The position numbers and the translations under genes were made by a program. Below, piece after piece: positions 1 through 12,200 of a DNA stretch of 64,000 nt. The stretch lies in the NCBI RefSeq assembly GCF_020184175.1, contig NC_065532.1, forward strand, positions 3,596,001 to 3,660,000. The letters run 5' to 3'. Positions within the stretch are counted from its first letter, which is position 1. The number at the start of each line of letters is the position of its first letter. Source of the stretch: Aphis gossypii (lineage: Eukaryota > Arthropoda > Insecta > Hemiptera > Aphididae). The notes under the pieces are model-generated. The model had not been told where the DNA came from, ran no database searches, and saw nothing but the letters and a program-made list of their open reading frames with translations.

Positions 1-60
1 CTAATGTAAAAAAATATTTGCCCCCCCCCCCGCCCAAAACAAAATCCTAGGTCCACCACT
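1..60. repeat. Fragment of a dispersed repeat with a poly-C tract
   Basis: A C-run (about 21-31) is followed by CCTAGGTCCACCACTGTAGC. This C-tract plus 'TCCACCACT' arrangement looks like a transposon terminus. It lies in intron 4 of UGT copy A. The family is not identified. Confidence 0.3.
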
Positions 61-199
61 GTAGCAATCTCAACTCTCAAGTTAATTACTGTAACTTACT
101 TGTCCACTCTGTTCAAAATAACTAATATTATTGTATTTTATATTAGTGTCACATACTAATTGTTTACGTTTGTATAGTGAAATCATAGTATAGGTACTT

Positions 200-203
200 G
201 CCT
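200..203 (-). other. Probable GC 5' splice site of UGT copy A intron 4
   Basis: The minus strand reads ATGAG|GCAAGTACC. AG|GCAAGT is the consensus of the minor GC-AG intron class. Cutting here makes exon 4 exactly 220 nt, as in copy B, and keeps the phase-2 junction. The GT at 197-196 would give 224 nt and change the phase. Confidence 0.6.
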
Positions 204-1994
204 CATATCAGTCAATATTAATTTAACATCTCTTTCAAAACTATCTTCATTCAGTGTATGAATATCGTTAATAAGTCCAAAGCCATTTTCTTGGCTAATT
301 TTTAAATTTTGGAACTGGTCTCCAAAAAAGGGAAACCCGATAAACGGAACTCCAGCATCTATTGTTTCCATTATGCCATGGATTCCCCCGTGTGTAATAA
401 AAAGCTTGCAATTTGGATGTCCTAAAGTTAATAATATCAGAACAATTAAAAATATTTTAACGATTTTAAATTTCATATAAATTATTACTTAGAATGTTTA
501 GCTGTGGAAACCAAGAGTCGACATAAAAATTATCTGGGAATCCTTGGGTGTCGTTATTAGTCCATTTGAACAAAACTTTTTGTTCTAGTCGTCCCAAAAC
601 ATTTACGAAAACTTCCAGTGTAGGTTTTGGTAGTCTAGATGTATCTAATAAAGTACCAAAATTAAAGTACACAACTCCAGCTTGAGCTGTGTCCATGAAG
701 TTCTGTAGAGTCTGCCGCATAAAACAAAATCTATTACTAAGTGTAAATTTGTTATGTTACAAACACTCAAATCAAAAAAAAAAAAAAAAAAAAAAAACAG
801 TACCTTCTTCATTTCCTTTGTAGGTTGTATATGAATACCAGGAATTTCGATGAAATTTGGAACGTAAGGTCGTGGGCTAAGAATTGATACATCGGAATCA
901 ATAAAGCTGAGCGATATATTTTCGAGCATCTCTGTCATTTTTGGTCTGTTTTCATATCCAGGGTATTGAAAATGGTTATCCATTATTTCTTCTAATAGTG
1001 GGATATACGTGATTGGTTCAATAAACAGACTGTATAAACCAAACAATGTATTAAGTAATCGATATTGAAAATCAATTGATTTGCCAGCATTCAACTTAAA
1101 ATCTTTAATATAAGAAAAATCTGAGGGATTGGCAGCATGACGAGAAATGGAAACGTAAGGCGCTACTGGAATGATACTAATAACTGGGGCACCATATTTA
1201 TGACCCATGGCTACGGTACAATCTTGGAAAAACGATTCTATTATTACCAAATCAAACTTGGTTTGATCTTCTTTGATAAACTTTTGTATCTCTGGAGCTG
1301 ATACATAAGTTTTGGTGACATAAATACCAAATATATTTCGTATATATATTTCTTCCAAAAAAAATAGATATTTGTTTCTATTTTGCATGATAGAGTCCGT
1401 TACTAAAATAAAAAAAAATAATATAAACATTAAAATCTATTGGTTGCTTTAAAAATTATAATTATGTTACTAACAATAAACTGAAAAGAGATATGGATAA
1501 CTGGTTAAGGCTGTATTGGTGTGTTTTTGTGTTAGTTATCAATGTACCTGAATCAATTAAATATTTTAATTTAAAAAATAGATATCATAAAGGATAAGGT
1601 TATAAATAAAAAATAATTAGTAATGTTATTATATTTTTCATTAAAAATAAACGTAACATATTTTATACTAGATAAACTAAATTATAATTTTTGTATTTAC
1701 TAATATCATATTTTAACATATTTGTTTCAGTTGGTTTAGTTTTTTTTAATTACTTGGTCTTAAATCCAGCTCATATTTGGGAACGATTTGTGTATAATTC
1801 GAAGGTGGATTTTTCATAGGAAATGATGATACCACTGTAACATTATGACCTCTATGTGCCAATTCCAAAAACAATGGTTCAAACGACACGACATGACTCT
1901 TCCAAGGTGAAGGTACAAAAACCAGTATATTTGAAGATTTTATTTCTAAAGCACAATGAATTGCTACAAATACCAATATCGATATAAATTTCAT
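202..1994 (-). CDS. UDP-glycosyltransferase, copy A (partial; last exon beyond left edge)
   Basis: Family 1 UDP-glycosyltransferase, which transfers a sugar from a UDP-sugar to small lipophilic substrates in the ER. Exons on the minus strand: 1994-1754 (start codon at 1994), 1402-804, 711-489 and 421-202, which give about 427 residues. The first ~20 residues are a hydrophobic signal peptide. His34 (in PSPWKSH) sits where the catalytic His lies in this family. Exon 2 has the substrate-domain block FDLVIIESFF. Exon 4 carries the UDP-sugar signature FITHGG...E...P...GDQFQN. Exon lengths 241/599/223/220 are identical to those of copy B. Exon 4 most likely ends at a GC donor (201-200). The missing exon should encode the C-terminal membrane anchor and lie left of position 1. 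A candidate 5'UTR splice acceptor sits 37 nt before the start codon. No internal stop is seen, so the gene looks functional as far as it can be read. Confidence 0.9.
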
Positions 1995-2030
1995 TTTTAC
2001 TTTATGCTTCCAAGTTTTTTTTTTTGTTAA

Positions 2031-2034
2031 TCTG
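2031..2034 (-). other. Candidate 5'UTR splice acceptor, UGT copy A
   Basis: The minus strand reads TTATTTCAG|ATTAAC, 37 nt before the start codon. Copy B has a similar acceptor 40 nt before its start codon (9270-9268), so both genes probably have a non-coding first exon further upstream. The upstream exon itself was not located. Confidence 0.45.
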
Positions 2035-2039
2035 AAATA

Positions 2040-5016
2040 AGTAATAATATAACATACTTGGTAAAATAAAATTAATAATGATTTTAAAATGTTTTATATT
2101 ATTAAACAAGAAACAATGTTGTGTTGTATCATTTTAACTAATGTGTGCCTAACCAACCTGTGTGATATACATCGTTTGAAATTTGATAGGTAATCAATTG
2201 ATAAAGGTAATAAATTAATAATTTATAAGCATTTTTTAAACGATTTAAAATAAAACCAAAATAATGTTTATTATGGTGATGTTTATCAAAGTGTTTAGTG
2301 TATAACAGGATACTGTATGAATACGATAAGTCGAAAGTTAAATGATTATAAATACAAACATTATTGTCAAATTATTTTAGAAATATTTCAAATATTCAAA
2401 CAATAAGTGATTACTTCGTTATGATTCAAAATGTTATTATACAACATAGACAATATCTATCTATATTCTATACTCTACACAATAAAATTATAAGTCTTAG
2501 TAGTCTTACCAATTCATTTTTATTTCTAAAAAAAAAAAAAGTATTTGTATATTTATTGGAAAAATAAGTACTTTTCAAATCAATCTAATTTCTTTAGAAA
2601 ATACAATATCTTAATTTAAACAATATTTTAATTACTTACATTTAACTTTATTATAGTAAGTAAAACAGAATTTTAAATCGTACGTTTTTAAGTTAACTAT
2701 AACTGATTTAATTATTATAAATAACATATATCTTTTATTAATCTAACATTTAAAATACTTCAATAAATTTAAAATTGTATCATAAAAATTTGAAAATATT
2801 TGCATGTAAAAGATGTTTACAAAACGGGAGTTACACGAAGACTGTTAAAAACTTACATACAGCACATAGAATAGTAGGTCAGAGCTCACATAACTATCTA
2901 AAAATACGTACGACCTTGAAATATATATAATTTCTTTTCAATTTAAATGTTTTTTTTTCTTTTAGTTTAAACCACAATTGAATAAAAATAAATAAAAATA
3001 CTTACCATTTCCACTAAAAAATAAAAAATAAATTCGATTGCCACATAATATAATACCTTTTTAAAAATGTATAAATCATAAAAAAAATTAATTTGTGGCT
3101 TACACAGACAGAGATTTGGACAGTTCCAAACAAAGGTTTGAAATTAAAATCCTATTACTCTCTTTTTCTACATTTTAGGTAATAATACATTTTTATTTTT
3201 ATTATCGTATACCTAATAATACATAGATTTTTGAAAATTTATAAAGACATTGCTGTTACCATTGTCTTGATTAAACCGAAAGCCACCAAGGTTCGTGTAT
3301 AGCTGAGTTGCGCAAGTGGGAGTGACTACTAACTTGGCTCTACTTTATTAACATAATCACAAAACACGTTTCTAGAAAACTAACAGAATACAATATGTAG
3401 AATGTAAGTATACTTATAAGTATAATTCAAATGTATTAATAATTATTATGTAACGCAAGAAAAGTTATTTTTTTAAAAAAAAAATTCTCTTTTACTTATA
3501 AAGGTATAAATGTTTTTAAAAATATTTTTTTACATAATTTTTAATCATTTAAAAAAAATTATAACTTTTATTATTTTATCATACAATCATGTTTTAAGTT
3601 TTTTACTTTTGGAACAACAGAATTTACATTATTTATAATTTTATACTCAAAAGAACAATATTTTTCTGAAAATGTTCAATGTATAAAAGTTGAAGTTAAT
3701 CCTAATAGATCATTAATATTAACAATAATTAATTAATTAACTAATTATGAATTTACAATTTATAAGTATTTAAAAATTCAGATAAACAAAGTCATGGACC
3801 ATGATTACATGGGTACCCACGTGCGTGTGTTCCCATGTGGTACTAATAATAATAAATTACAGTTATATGATTAATTAGATAATCGTTCAAAATTTTAATA
3901 TTAAATATTAAAATTTCTGGTAAAAATATTTAACTCTTGAACATGAAATTGTACATTACCATTCAAAAAAGCAAAAACATAAAAATTATTTCATTAAACA
4001 TGATAAAAATAGAATTTACCCTTATATATTTTTTTAAATAATTAAATTATTAATATACATAAAAAAAAATGTAAAAAGGCAACAGTTGGTCCATCAAACT
4101 GATTAGTCCAATCAATGTTGACATCTTCAATTGATGAAGATTTGCCCAAATTAGTTGTTTTTGTGACTGACTGCATAGTTTAAAATAAAATAAAAGTATC
4201 TAAAAATAGTTATAAATCTTCAACTCACTACATGAGAAATTTTAAAATAGTTATATCATGGTTAATTATTATCATAATTTCAATACTCTTAAAATATAAT
4301 TTTTACTTTTATATATCTAATATTTCTTATATGGAATTCTACGCCAAGAAATATTATTAATAATAATAATGATGTTATAAATATGCGTACCACACAAGAT
4401 AAAAATATAAAAGTAATAATAAAAGAAAAAACTTGTCAAAGCTTTATAATAATTTTATAGATTTCTACTTTTACCTACATTGTGATGCAAATCCAGCTGG
4501 TGACTTTGGATCGCAGGCATGACTAATGATAAATGATAAACAATTTATTAGTGAAACTTCTATACTTTGAAGTCACGTGGGCAATAACAACAAAGTCATA
4601 TCATAAAGAAACTTCTTACAACTTTCTTATTTTGTTTGATACAAAATATTGTTAAATAGAAATTATTTATGATATAAAATTGTCACCGTAATTTTAATTT
4701 TCTGTGAACATTTTAAATTTTTCATGGCCGAATGCAACTGTCAATATTATCGATGATCGTTAGATAAGTGAAAGAAGAACTTAGTTTCTTTGTAAAAAAT
4801 ATGAGTATAATAATATTAGAAACAAAACAGTATTGTTTTATAGAATATAAGACTAGTATGTACTTTACAGCTCAACATTTTTTTTTTTTTTAATAATTGA
4901 TACGAACAATTTTATGATTATAAACAACGGATTTTTTTAACATCATAAACAAGTGACAATGTAATATTATACATGGAAGTGTAAGAATATAATACATCTT
5001 ATAATTTTACAAAATA
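2040..5016. other. Intergenic DNA between the two UGT genes
   Basis: AT-rich sequence with homopolymer runs and no recognisable coding exon. It should contain the promoter and non-coding first exon of copy A and the 3'UTR of copy B. An ATTAAA poly(A) signal variant on the minus strand (4894-4889) lies about 120 nt after the copy B stop. A perfect C/EBP-type palindrome TTGCGCAA is at 3308-3315. Confidence 0.6.
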
Positions 5017-8000
5017 TTAATTAATTTTTTGTTTATGGAACAAATTAAACATTTGCCGTAAAATCCGTTTGGTAATAAAATAGAAAATACAGACAATAAA
5101 CAATACAATTATAATAAGAAATGCAATAACGTCTAATAAATAATATTGGTACCACGTAAAATCAACTGCTGCAGAACGTAAAATATGATGAGCTCCTTTA
5201 TTTCTGATTACGTATTCCACCCAATATACCGCTGTTTCAAGAGCTGACATCGGCCGATCATGAAATATGGAAGACATTCTTTTAACATTTTCTGAAAACC
5301 TTTAATAACATTCTACAATTATTACAATATTATAATACATTAGACGTTTTTAAAGTAGACGTCATAATATATTTATAAACAAAACTCTTACGCTTCTTGT
5401 TATACCTGTGATATTATACGGTTAAATGTTTCGAAACACGAGTTCTGTTTTATTTTAATATTTAAAATATTTACTTATTTATATTTTGTATTTGTATAAC
5501 AGGTCATTATTTAGTAATAATACAAACTGCGAATTATATTATACATACACATAATTATTATTCATTTATTAATTTTAATCATAACTCAGATCTTTAAGAA
5601 TTTAGAATTAAAAATATTTTTTTAAATTATTTTCCACCACAAATCTCAGTTAGTTGTTATCCTGAAAGAAGTAATATAAACTTATATTAAAGTTAATTAA
5701 GCAGTTTTGTTTTAGGAAAAAAAAATATTTTATATTTTATTTTTGTATTTTTAAAATAACGTTAAATTAGCTTATTTAAAACTTTAATTTAAATTCGGAA
5801 TTATTCATCGTTTTTATTTCACATTTGTATTATATGAGTCAATAGATCAATTCTTTCTCATCAATATTTTTTTTATGTGCATTTTATCACATTACTAAGA
5901 GAAAAAAATGTTTTTATTTTTAACTTTGAGGGTAATGTTTGTAAAAAACAATGAACTTTATTGGTGCTTAGAAAGGGTAGAAATAGAAAATAAATAGTAC
6001 TGTTTCAAAATAAATGTAAAAAATTCAAGAAAAGTCAGAAAATCAGGAAGATTACCACAACTCCAATTCAAAAAAATTTATTTTTTTTTATGGTTGTTAT
6101 TTAAAAATTGAATAACCATAGAGATTTGTAATTTTCACCATTTAGACAAAATTTGTCAAAATCAATAAAATAATATGCAATAATTTTTATTTAAACATTC
6201 ATGAAATATGTTTTAATTTTAATATCTAAGGCTTAAAAGTGTAATACAAGATTCCTTATAAATTATTCTTACTAAAATTTAAAAAAATAGTTTAGCATAA
6301 AACCACATTAATTTCGTATGAATGTTTGAAGTGCAAATATTGATGGAATTAGGTATTTAAACGTATAAAAGGATTTCTTTTCGAACAATTTTTGTAATTT
6401 AATTTTTCAAATTCAACAATTATAGAAACTTAAAACATTCCTTTATAAAAATAAAATGATCGAGAATAAAATAGGTTAGATTAACTGAGACATAAAAAAA
6501 AATCTCCATAAAAGTACAATCTGTTCAATTTTCAATTTAATGTGCTAGTGTTTGTTTTGCATTTTTAAATGTATTAATTTAAAAACTAAGACCATTGTTT
6601 TAAAGTACTTAAGTATGTATTTATAATTGAGTAAAAATTAAATAGTTCAAAATATTTTAATGTGTTCTGTTACATCTGAAAAAAATTGTTTTTACTATAG
6701 ATTTTAAATAACTTACAATGTTATAGCAGCTAAGTAAAAATTATACATTAAATAAATAATTTTTTGTACCTACACAGCAAATAAAAATGTATTAAAAGAA
6801 AAAAACTCAATGGTGCCGCTCGAAAATATTATAAATATTTCATAATAGGAGCTAATAACTCATGCGGTTTATATTCTTCAATAATTTTGAGTTAAATATT
6901 AATATTCCATCATATAGTTGAAATATTATTTTTTGTTGGTACTTCATAAATAATTTTTTGTCAACAAACATTTTAAATAAAATATAATATTTAGTTGTAT
7001 CTAATAATTTGAAAGTGAAAATTCATTAAGATTTGTTTTTATAATAAATATAAATTTATATTAGGTAATTTAAATTAATTAATCTCAAAGTATTATTATT
7101 TTTTATTTATCTTTTTAAATTTATGCACGTGATTCTATACATTTTAAGTTTAATTTAATGCAATTAAAAATCAATAATATATTACTATGATATCAGAATT
7201 TAATAATTAAGTTAAATATTATTCATAATTCATAATTTCTCACTTCTTATCATTGATTATAAGTTTAACTTCTTTTTCAAATGTCTCTTCTGTCATCGTA
7301 AAAATATTACTCATAATACCGATCCCATTTTCTTCACTAATTTTTATGTTTTGAAACTGATCTCCAAAAACAGGAAATCCAATAATTGGAACACCGGCAT
7401 CTATCGTTTCTATAATACCGTGGACTCCTCCGTGAGTAATAAAAACTTTACAATTTGGATGGTCTAAAATAAATTATAATTAAAACATAAATTTTTTTTT
7501 AGATTATTATTCTCAAATAAAGTGTTACTCAGGATTTCACTTTGAGGGAGCCAAGAGTTGACATAAAAGTTGTTTGGAAAATCTTGAGTACTATTATTAA
7601 TCCATTTAAATACAATTTTCTGTTCTAATCGGCCTAATACATTAATCAAAATGCGCAGAGACGGCTTAGGTATACTTGTCACATTTAATATAGTGCCAAA
7701 ATTGAAATAAACAACACCCGTGTTAGCTTTGTCCATAAATTCTTGTAGTTTCTATATACGTAAAATACCGCATGTTGTATAAAACTATAAATAACAATTG
7801 TTAGGTACCTAGTCAAAAATAATAATTGCTAAAATAAATATGAATCAATACCTTATCCATTTTCTTTTTAGGACGAAAATGGATACCTGGTACTTCAATG
7901 AAACTCGGGACATAGGGCCGAGAACTAAAAATCGTAATATCAGAGTCAATCAGACTGAGCGATATATTCTTTAGCATCTCCGCCATAGTAGGTCTATTTT

Positions 8001-9227
8001 CGTATCCAGGGTATTGGAAATAGGTGTTCATCATATTTTCCAATTTCGGAAGATATGTAATGGGTTCGACAAATAGAGAGTAAAACCCGATAAAGCTATT
8101 CGCTAATCGTTCCCAGAAAGTCAGAGACTTCCCACCGTCCAGCATAAAGTCTTTAATATAAGACAAGTCTGCAGGATTGTTTGCCCACCGAGATACGCTT
8201 ATCCAAGGAGTTACGGGTACGATTGAAATTACTGGTGCTCCGTATTTGTGTCCCAACGCTACTGCGCACTCTTGAAAAAATGATTCAATCATGACTAAAT
8301 CAAACGATGATTGATCATACTTAATAAATTTCTGTATTACTGGATCTGACATAAACATAAGTGTTGTGTCGACTAGTATCGTGCTACGTGTCATTGGATC
8401 TTCAATAAACGAATAATACATACTCCGTTCACGAAATAAGTAATCTGATCCTAAAAATTAAATAATCAAATATGTGAAAACATATAATAGTATCTTATAA
8501 TTTTATATACTTATCAATGATATTTTAAAATTTAATAATTAGTATCAATATTATAGTCATTTAATTAAATATTTTTTTTTTAAGATGACGTCGTATATAT
8601 TATTTATTATGTTATCTTTTTCTTTGTCTTTCGAACGCATAACTTAGCAAATTTTACTTTCAGATAAATCTTCTTTACTTTGTATTTTTTATTTTATATT
8701 TAAGTAAATTGACTCATTATCGAATTTAACAGCGAGGGTTTCTCCGTAGGCTTTATATAATTTATTTTTGGAGCAAATTATAAGAATTTTAAATTGCATA
8801 AACATTTAAAATGCTCGTAACTATAGCATTGAAATCAAAATATGATAAAAAACTAAATTGGACTATGAATAATAATCTTACTTTTAAATTCACAGTGATA
8901 TTAAAAATAACAAAATATAACGGATTTTTCTGACTCTAAAATTGTGTTCTACAGATACGACGTCATAGAAAATAAATTTAACTTACTTCCATCAATATCA
9001 AAATTATAAGAAGGAACCAATTGTGTATATGTCGGTGGTGGATCTTTCACAGTAAATTTTGATATTACTGTAACATTATGGCCACGATTCGCTAATTCCA
9101 AAAATAATGGCTGGAAAGCAATAATGTGACTTTTCCATGGCGATGGCACGAAAACAAGGATATTCGAACTTTTTATCGCGTGAACATAAAAGTTTAGTAA
9201 AATTACCAATATTGTAATGTATTTCAT
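5017..9227 (-). CDS. UDP-glycosyltransferase, copy B (complete, five coding exons)
   Basis: Complete UGT. Exons: 9227-8987, 8450-7852, 7751-7529, 7463-7244 and 5299-5017. They total 1566 nt, or 521 residues plus stop, which is normal for an insect UGT. All introns are GT-AG, with sizes 536, 100, 65 and 1944 bp and phases 1, 0, 1 and 2. Residues 1-20 are a signal peptide. His34 is the predicted catalytic base. FDLVMIESFF (from residue 130) has Glu136 where the vertebrate enzymes have the partner Asp. FITHGG...GDQFQN in exon 4 is the UDP-sugar signature. Exon 5 has the membrane helix YYLLDVIAFLIIIVLFIVC followed by a basic tail ending KQKIN, a KxKxx-type ER-retrieval motif. The enzyme should therefore be anchored in the ER with a lumenal catalytic part. 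It lies about 3 kb upstream of copy A in the same orientation and is roughly 70% identical to it over exon 4. The acceptor for exon 5 (5301-5300) was chosen because it alone fits the reading phase. The substrate cannot be inferred. Confidence 0.93.
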
Positions 9228-9266
9228 AATTGTATTTTATTTTATGTTCTTATTTTTCATGTGCAA

Positions 9267-9270
9267 CCTG
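9267..9270 (-). other. Candidate 5'UTR splice acceptor, UGT copy B
   Basis: The minus strand reads ATAATTTCAG|GTTGC, 40 nt upstream of the start codon. It matches the arrangement in copy A. Confidence 0.45.
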
Positions 9271-12200
9271 AAATTATTAGAACCATACATTTATTAACGT
9301 TATTATTAACTACCTAGAAAATATTCACAAGGAAAATTAGTTATGATAAGTACCTATGAATTTTAAAATATAATGTGCAACGATTAATAGTACAATAACA
9401 CAAAAATAAGGAAAATAATTTACATCCGAATGTATTCACGGGATGTTTATAATCATTGTTAGTGCTAAAAAGATTCATATTTTTTTTCTCATTGAAAACC
9501 TTAGGCACTGACTCAAAAATTCTTTAACATATTTCAGTTTTTAATAATTTTTTCTAATTATAAAAATTATTGAAAAAATTGAAAATGTATACAAATTGCA
9601 TAATTTTTTTAATCTATAATATTTTATACTTGGTATTCATGTTTTTAAAAAAATATATTTTTATGAACATTTTGATAATACGTGTTAAATTCTAAACTAA
9701 TTTAATTAATACCACTCTAATGAAATCTAATTTGAAAAATAGAATATTATTCTCAAATAATAAAAGCTAGAAATAATATTTTCACTAATTATTGGTACAT
9801 ACCACTATAAAATCGATATTTCAACATCTAATATTTATGTATAATTAATGCGAATAATATTATAAGTATTATATGTATTGTCGGTATAAAATATCAATAG
9901 AAAATAAACAAAAGAAAAATTAATTTTATGGTTGTGTAAATGTTTTGTACATAATATTATAATAATATTACATTCTTAGTCAATTTCAACCATACTGGAT
10001 ACTTTATCATACACGCTTTTAGAACATAAAAACTATTGCAACATTTCGTTAGTAAAATGAACTAAAAAAACACAAACACTTCATATCACGTGGTGGTGAA
10101 ACTAGTTACTGATCATATAACGAACATTTCTATATGATTCTATGTGATGATACTCGCTAGTCATTTGTGTAGCCATGATATTATATTCAAGGTTAAAATC
10201 TACAATCCAGTACTTACGCATGAATTTATGAGTAGTATTATCTAATGTAAAAAAAAAGGTTTCAATTTAAATTAATTTGCTTTTGTGATAGCAGTCATGT
10301 ACAAAATAACGAATTGGTTATAATGTATAAAATTAAATCCCAAACTTATTCACATTACATGAATGCTAATTAACTATATATATAATAGATGCCTTGTTTC
10401 ATTTATTTCAAAAAAACAAAAAAAATTAATGTGTGTTTACCTACATATGAAGTGTTAAATAGTAAATTATCTAGCTAAATGTCAAATATTTACGAAAATA
10501 ATTATTATCTATTATGAAATTTAAGTAGTTATATATTTTAAATTTAATATCATGTGATAACAGAATAGATGTATGTATAGAAAAAATAATAAAATATTAT
10601 TTAAATTAAAAATCATATAAAAATGATGGATACTCTGTAATTTTCACTGCTAAGATTTGTATTTCTTGCTAAACTCGAATGGTACCTAGTACAGTATAAC
10701 TTAAATATGTAACAGATATTTTTGCAATGGAAAATATGATTACCATGAAGATTTATTTAAATTTTATCGAATTATCTAATAATAGTTATCAAATGACAAA
10801 TGGAATCTAATAGATAAATAATTAATTGTTGGGAACGTAGTAGTTTCATAATATTATATATTTATTAAATAAAAATAATAAATCAAATAATTTTAAATTA
10901 TTAAATGTATCATACATTTATTTTAAAAAGGTTATACTATTTAACTTGTATTTTTTAACCTAACCTAACCAGTATAATAATATAGAATACAGAAAACATA
11001 CTGTGAAAATTCTAAAAATAACTATAGTAAATCAAATCCTAGAAAATACTTACAATAGGTACTTCGGGATAAGGAACTCAAATTTTCTTTAGAACGATGA
11101 GATGTAGTTAGTTATTCAAGCCTCAAGGCACACGTTGAGGCGTGATTTCAATTTTTTTTTTGTATTGTGCTCCAAAATACATTTTTAATAAAAAATCAAG
11201 CCATTAAAAATCGAACCACACTTTATACTTCAGTAAAAAAAAAAAACATAATACGTATATTGTTCACAAATGTATCATTAACGAACTTGTATATTTTTCA
11301 ATATTATTAACGAGTATTGAAAGAAAAAAATATGACAACAACTAACACAAACAGATGGAAGCAAAATGTATGTGTATAATATAATAACTGATGATCAGTG
11401 TATATTTATTTGTATTACCTATATCAATAGAAACTGAGTATTTATGGTAGGGGACAATTAAGCTTTAAATATTTAAAGAGCAATGACCTTTACCGGTGAC
11501 GTTTATAACAGTAGATAATAATAGTAATATATATTATCATTTACAATGATTATTTTGATTTATGATTATTAAATAAGCAGTGGCTTTCATGGATTTTCAA
11601 TCTTTAAATTTGAAGGTGGTTTCTGCTAGAAAATTGATCGAGAATGTACTTTGGAAGGTGAATAGTTCCCAGTAATTTTTAGCATAATCGGAGAAAATAA
11701 TGAAAAAACAGTAATACCTAAGGCATCTTAAATTCATAACAAAAAGTTTAAACAAATATATTAAAAACAACAGCTATGTAAAAAACAAGGCTAAACTATA
11801 AAAATATTGTTACAATCTTACACACTATCATATTTGTCAAGTTATTAGTTTGAAACATATCAAAATTTAAATTTAAAATAAAAATTATAAAACATTAATA
11901 TTAGCATCGAAATATCAAATATCAACGTATTTAATTATACATCGATATTGGATAATTTATTTTAATATTAATATCATTCTGCAATAGTTCTATTCATAGT
12001 CAATTTGAATTTTTAATTTTTTTTTCTTTTTATATGTAATACAACTTAAGTATATAAATAAAAATGCATAAACATTTAATACAAAATTACTCATAAGGAC
12101 TCCTTTAAAATTATTAAAAAATATTCAAAATAGATTTTCATATTTTTTTCTTTTATAAAACTTTGAAATTTAAATTTTGACAAATCTGAATATCTAAACC

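Noticed and set aside
196..197. GT donor for exon 4 of UGT copy A
   Set aside because: Gives 224 nt and a different phase from the otherwise length-identical paralogue; the GC donor 4 nt upstream fits better.
5287..5293. CAG acceptor immediately before AAAATGTT for exon 5 of UGT copy B
   Set aside because: Leaves two bases where one is needed after the phase-2 donor at 7244; the AG at 5301-5300 restores phase and conserved residues.
10957..10972. TTAACCTAACCTAACC as telomere-type (TTAGG)n
   Set aside because: Only about two and a half units in an interior position; too short to be meaningful.
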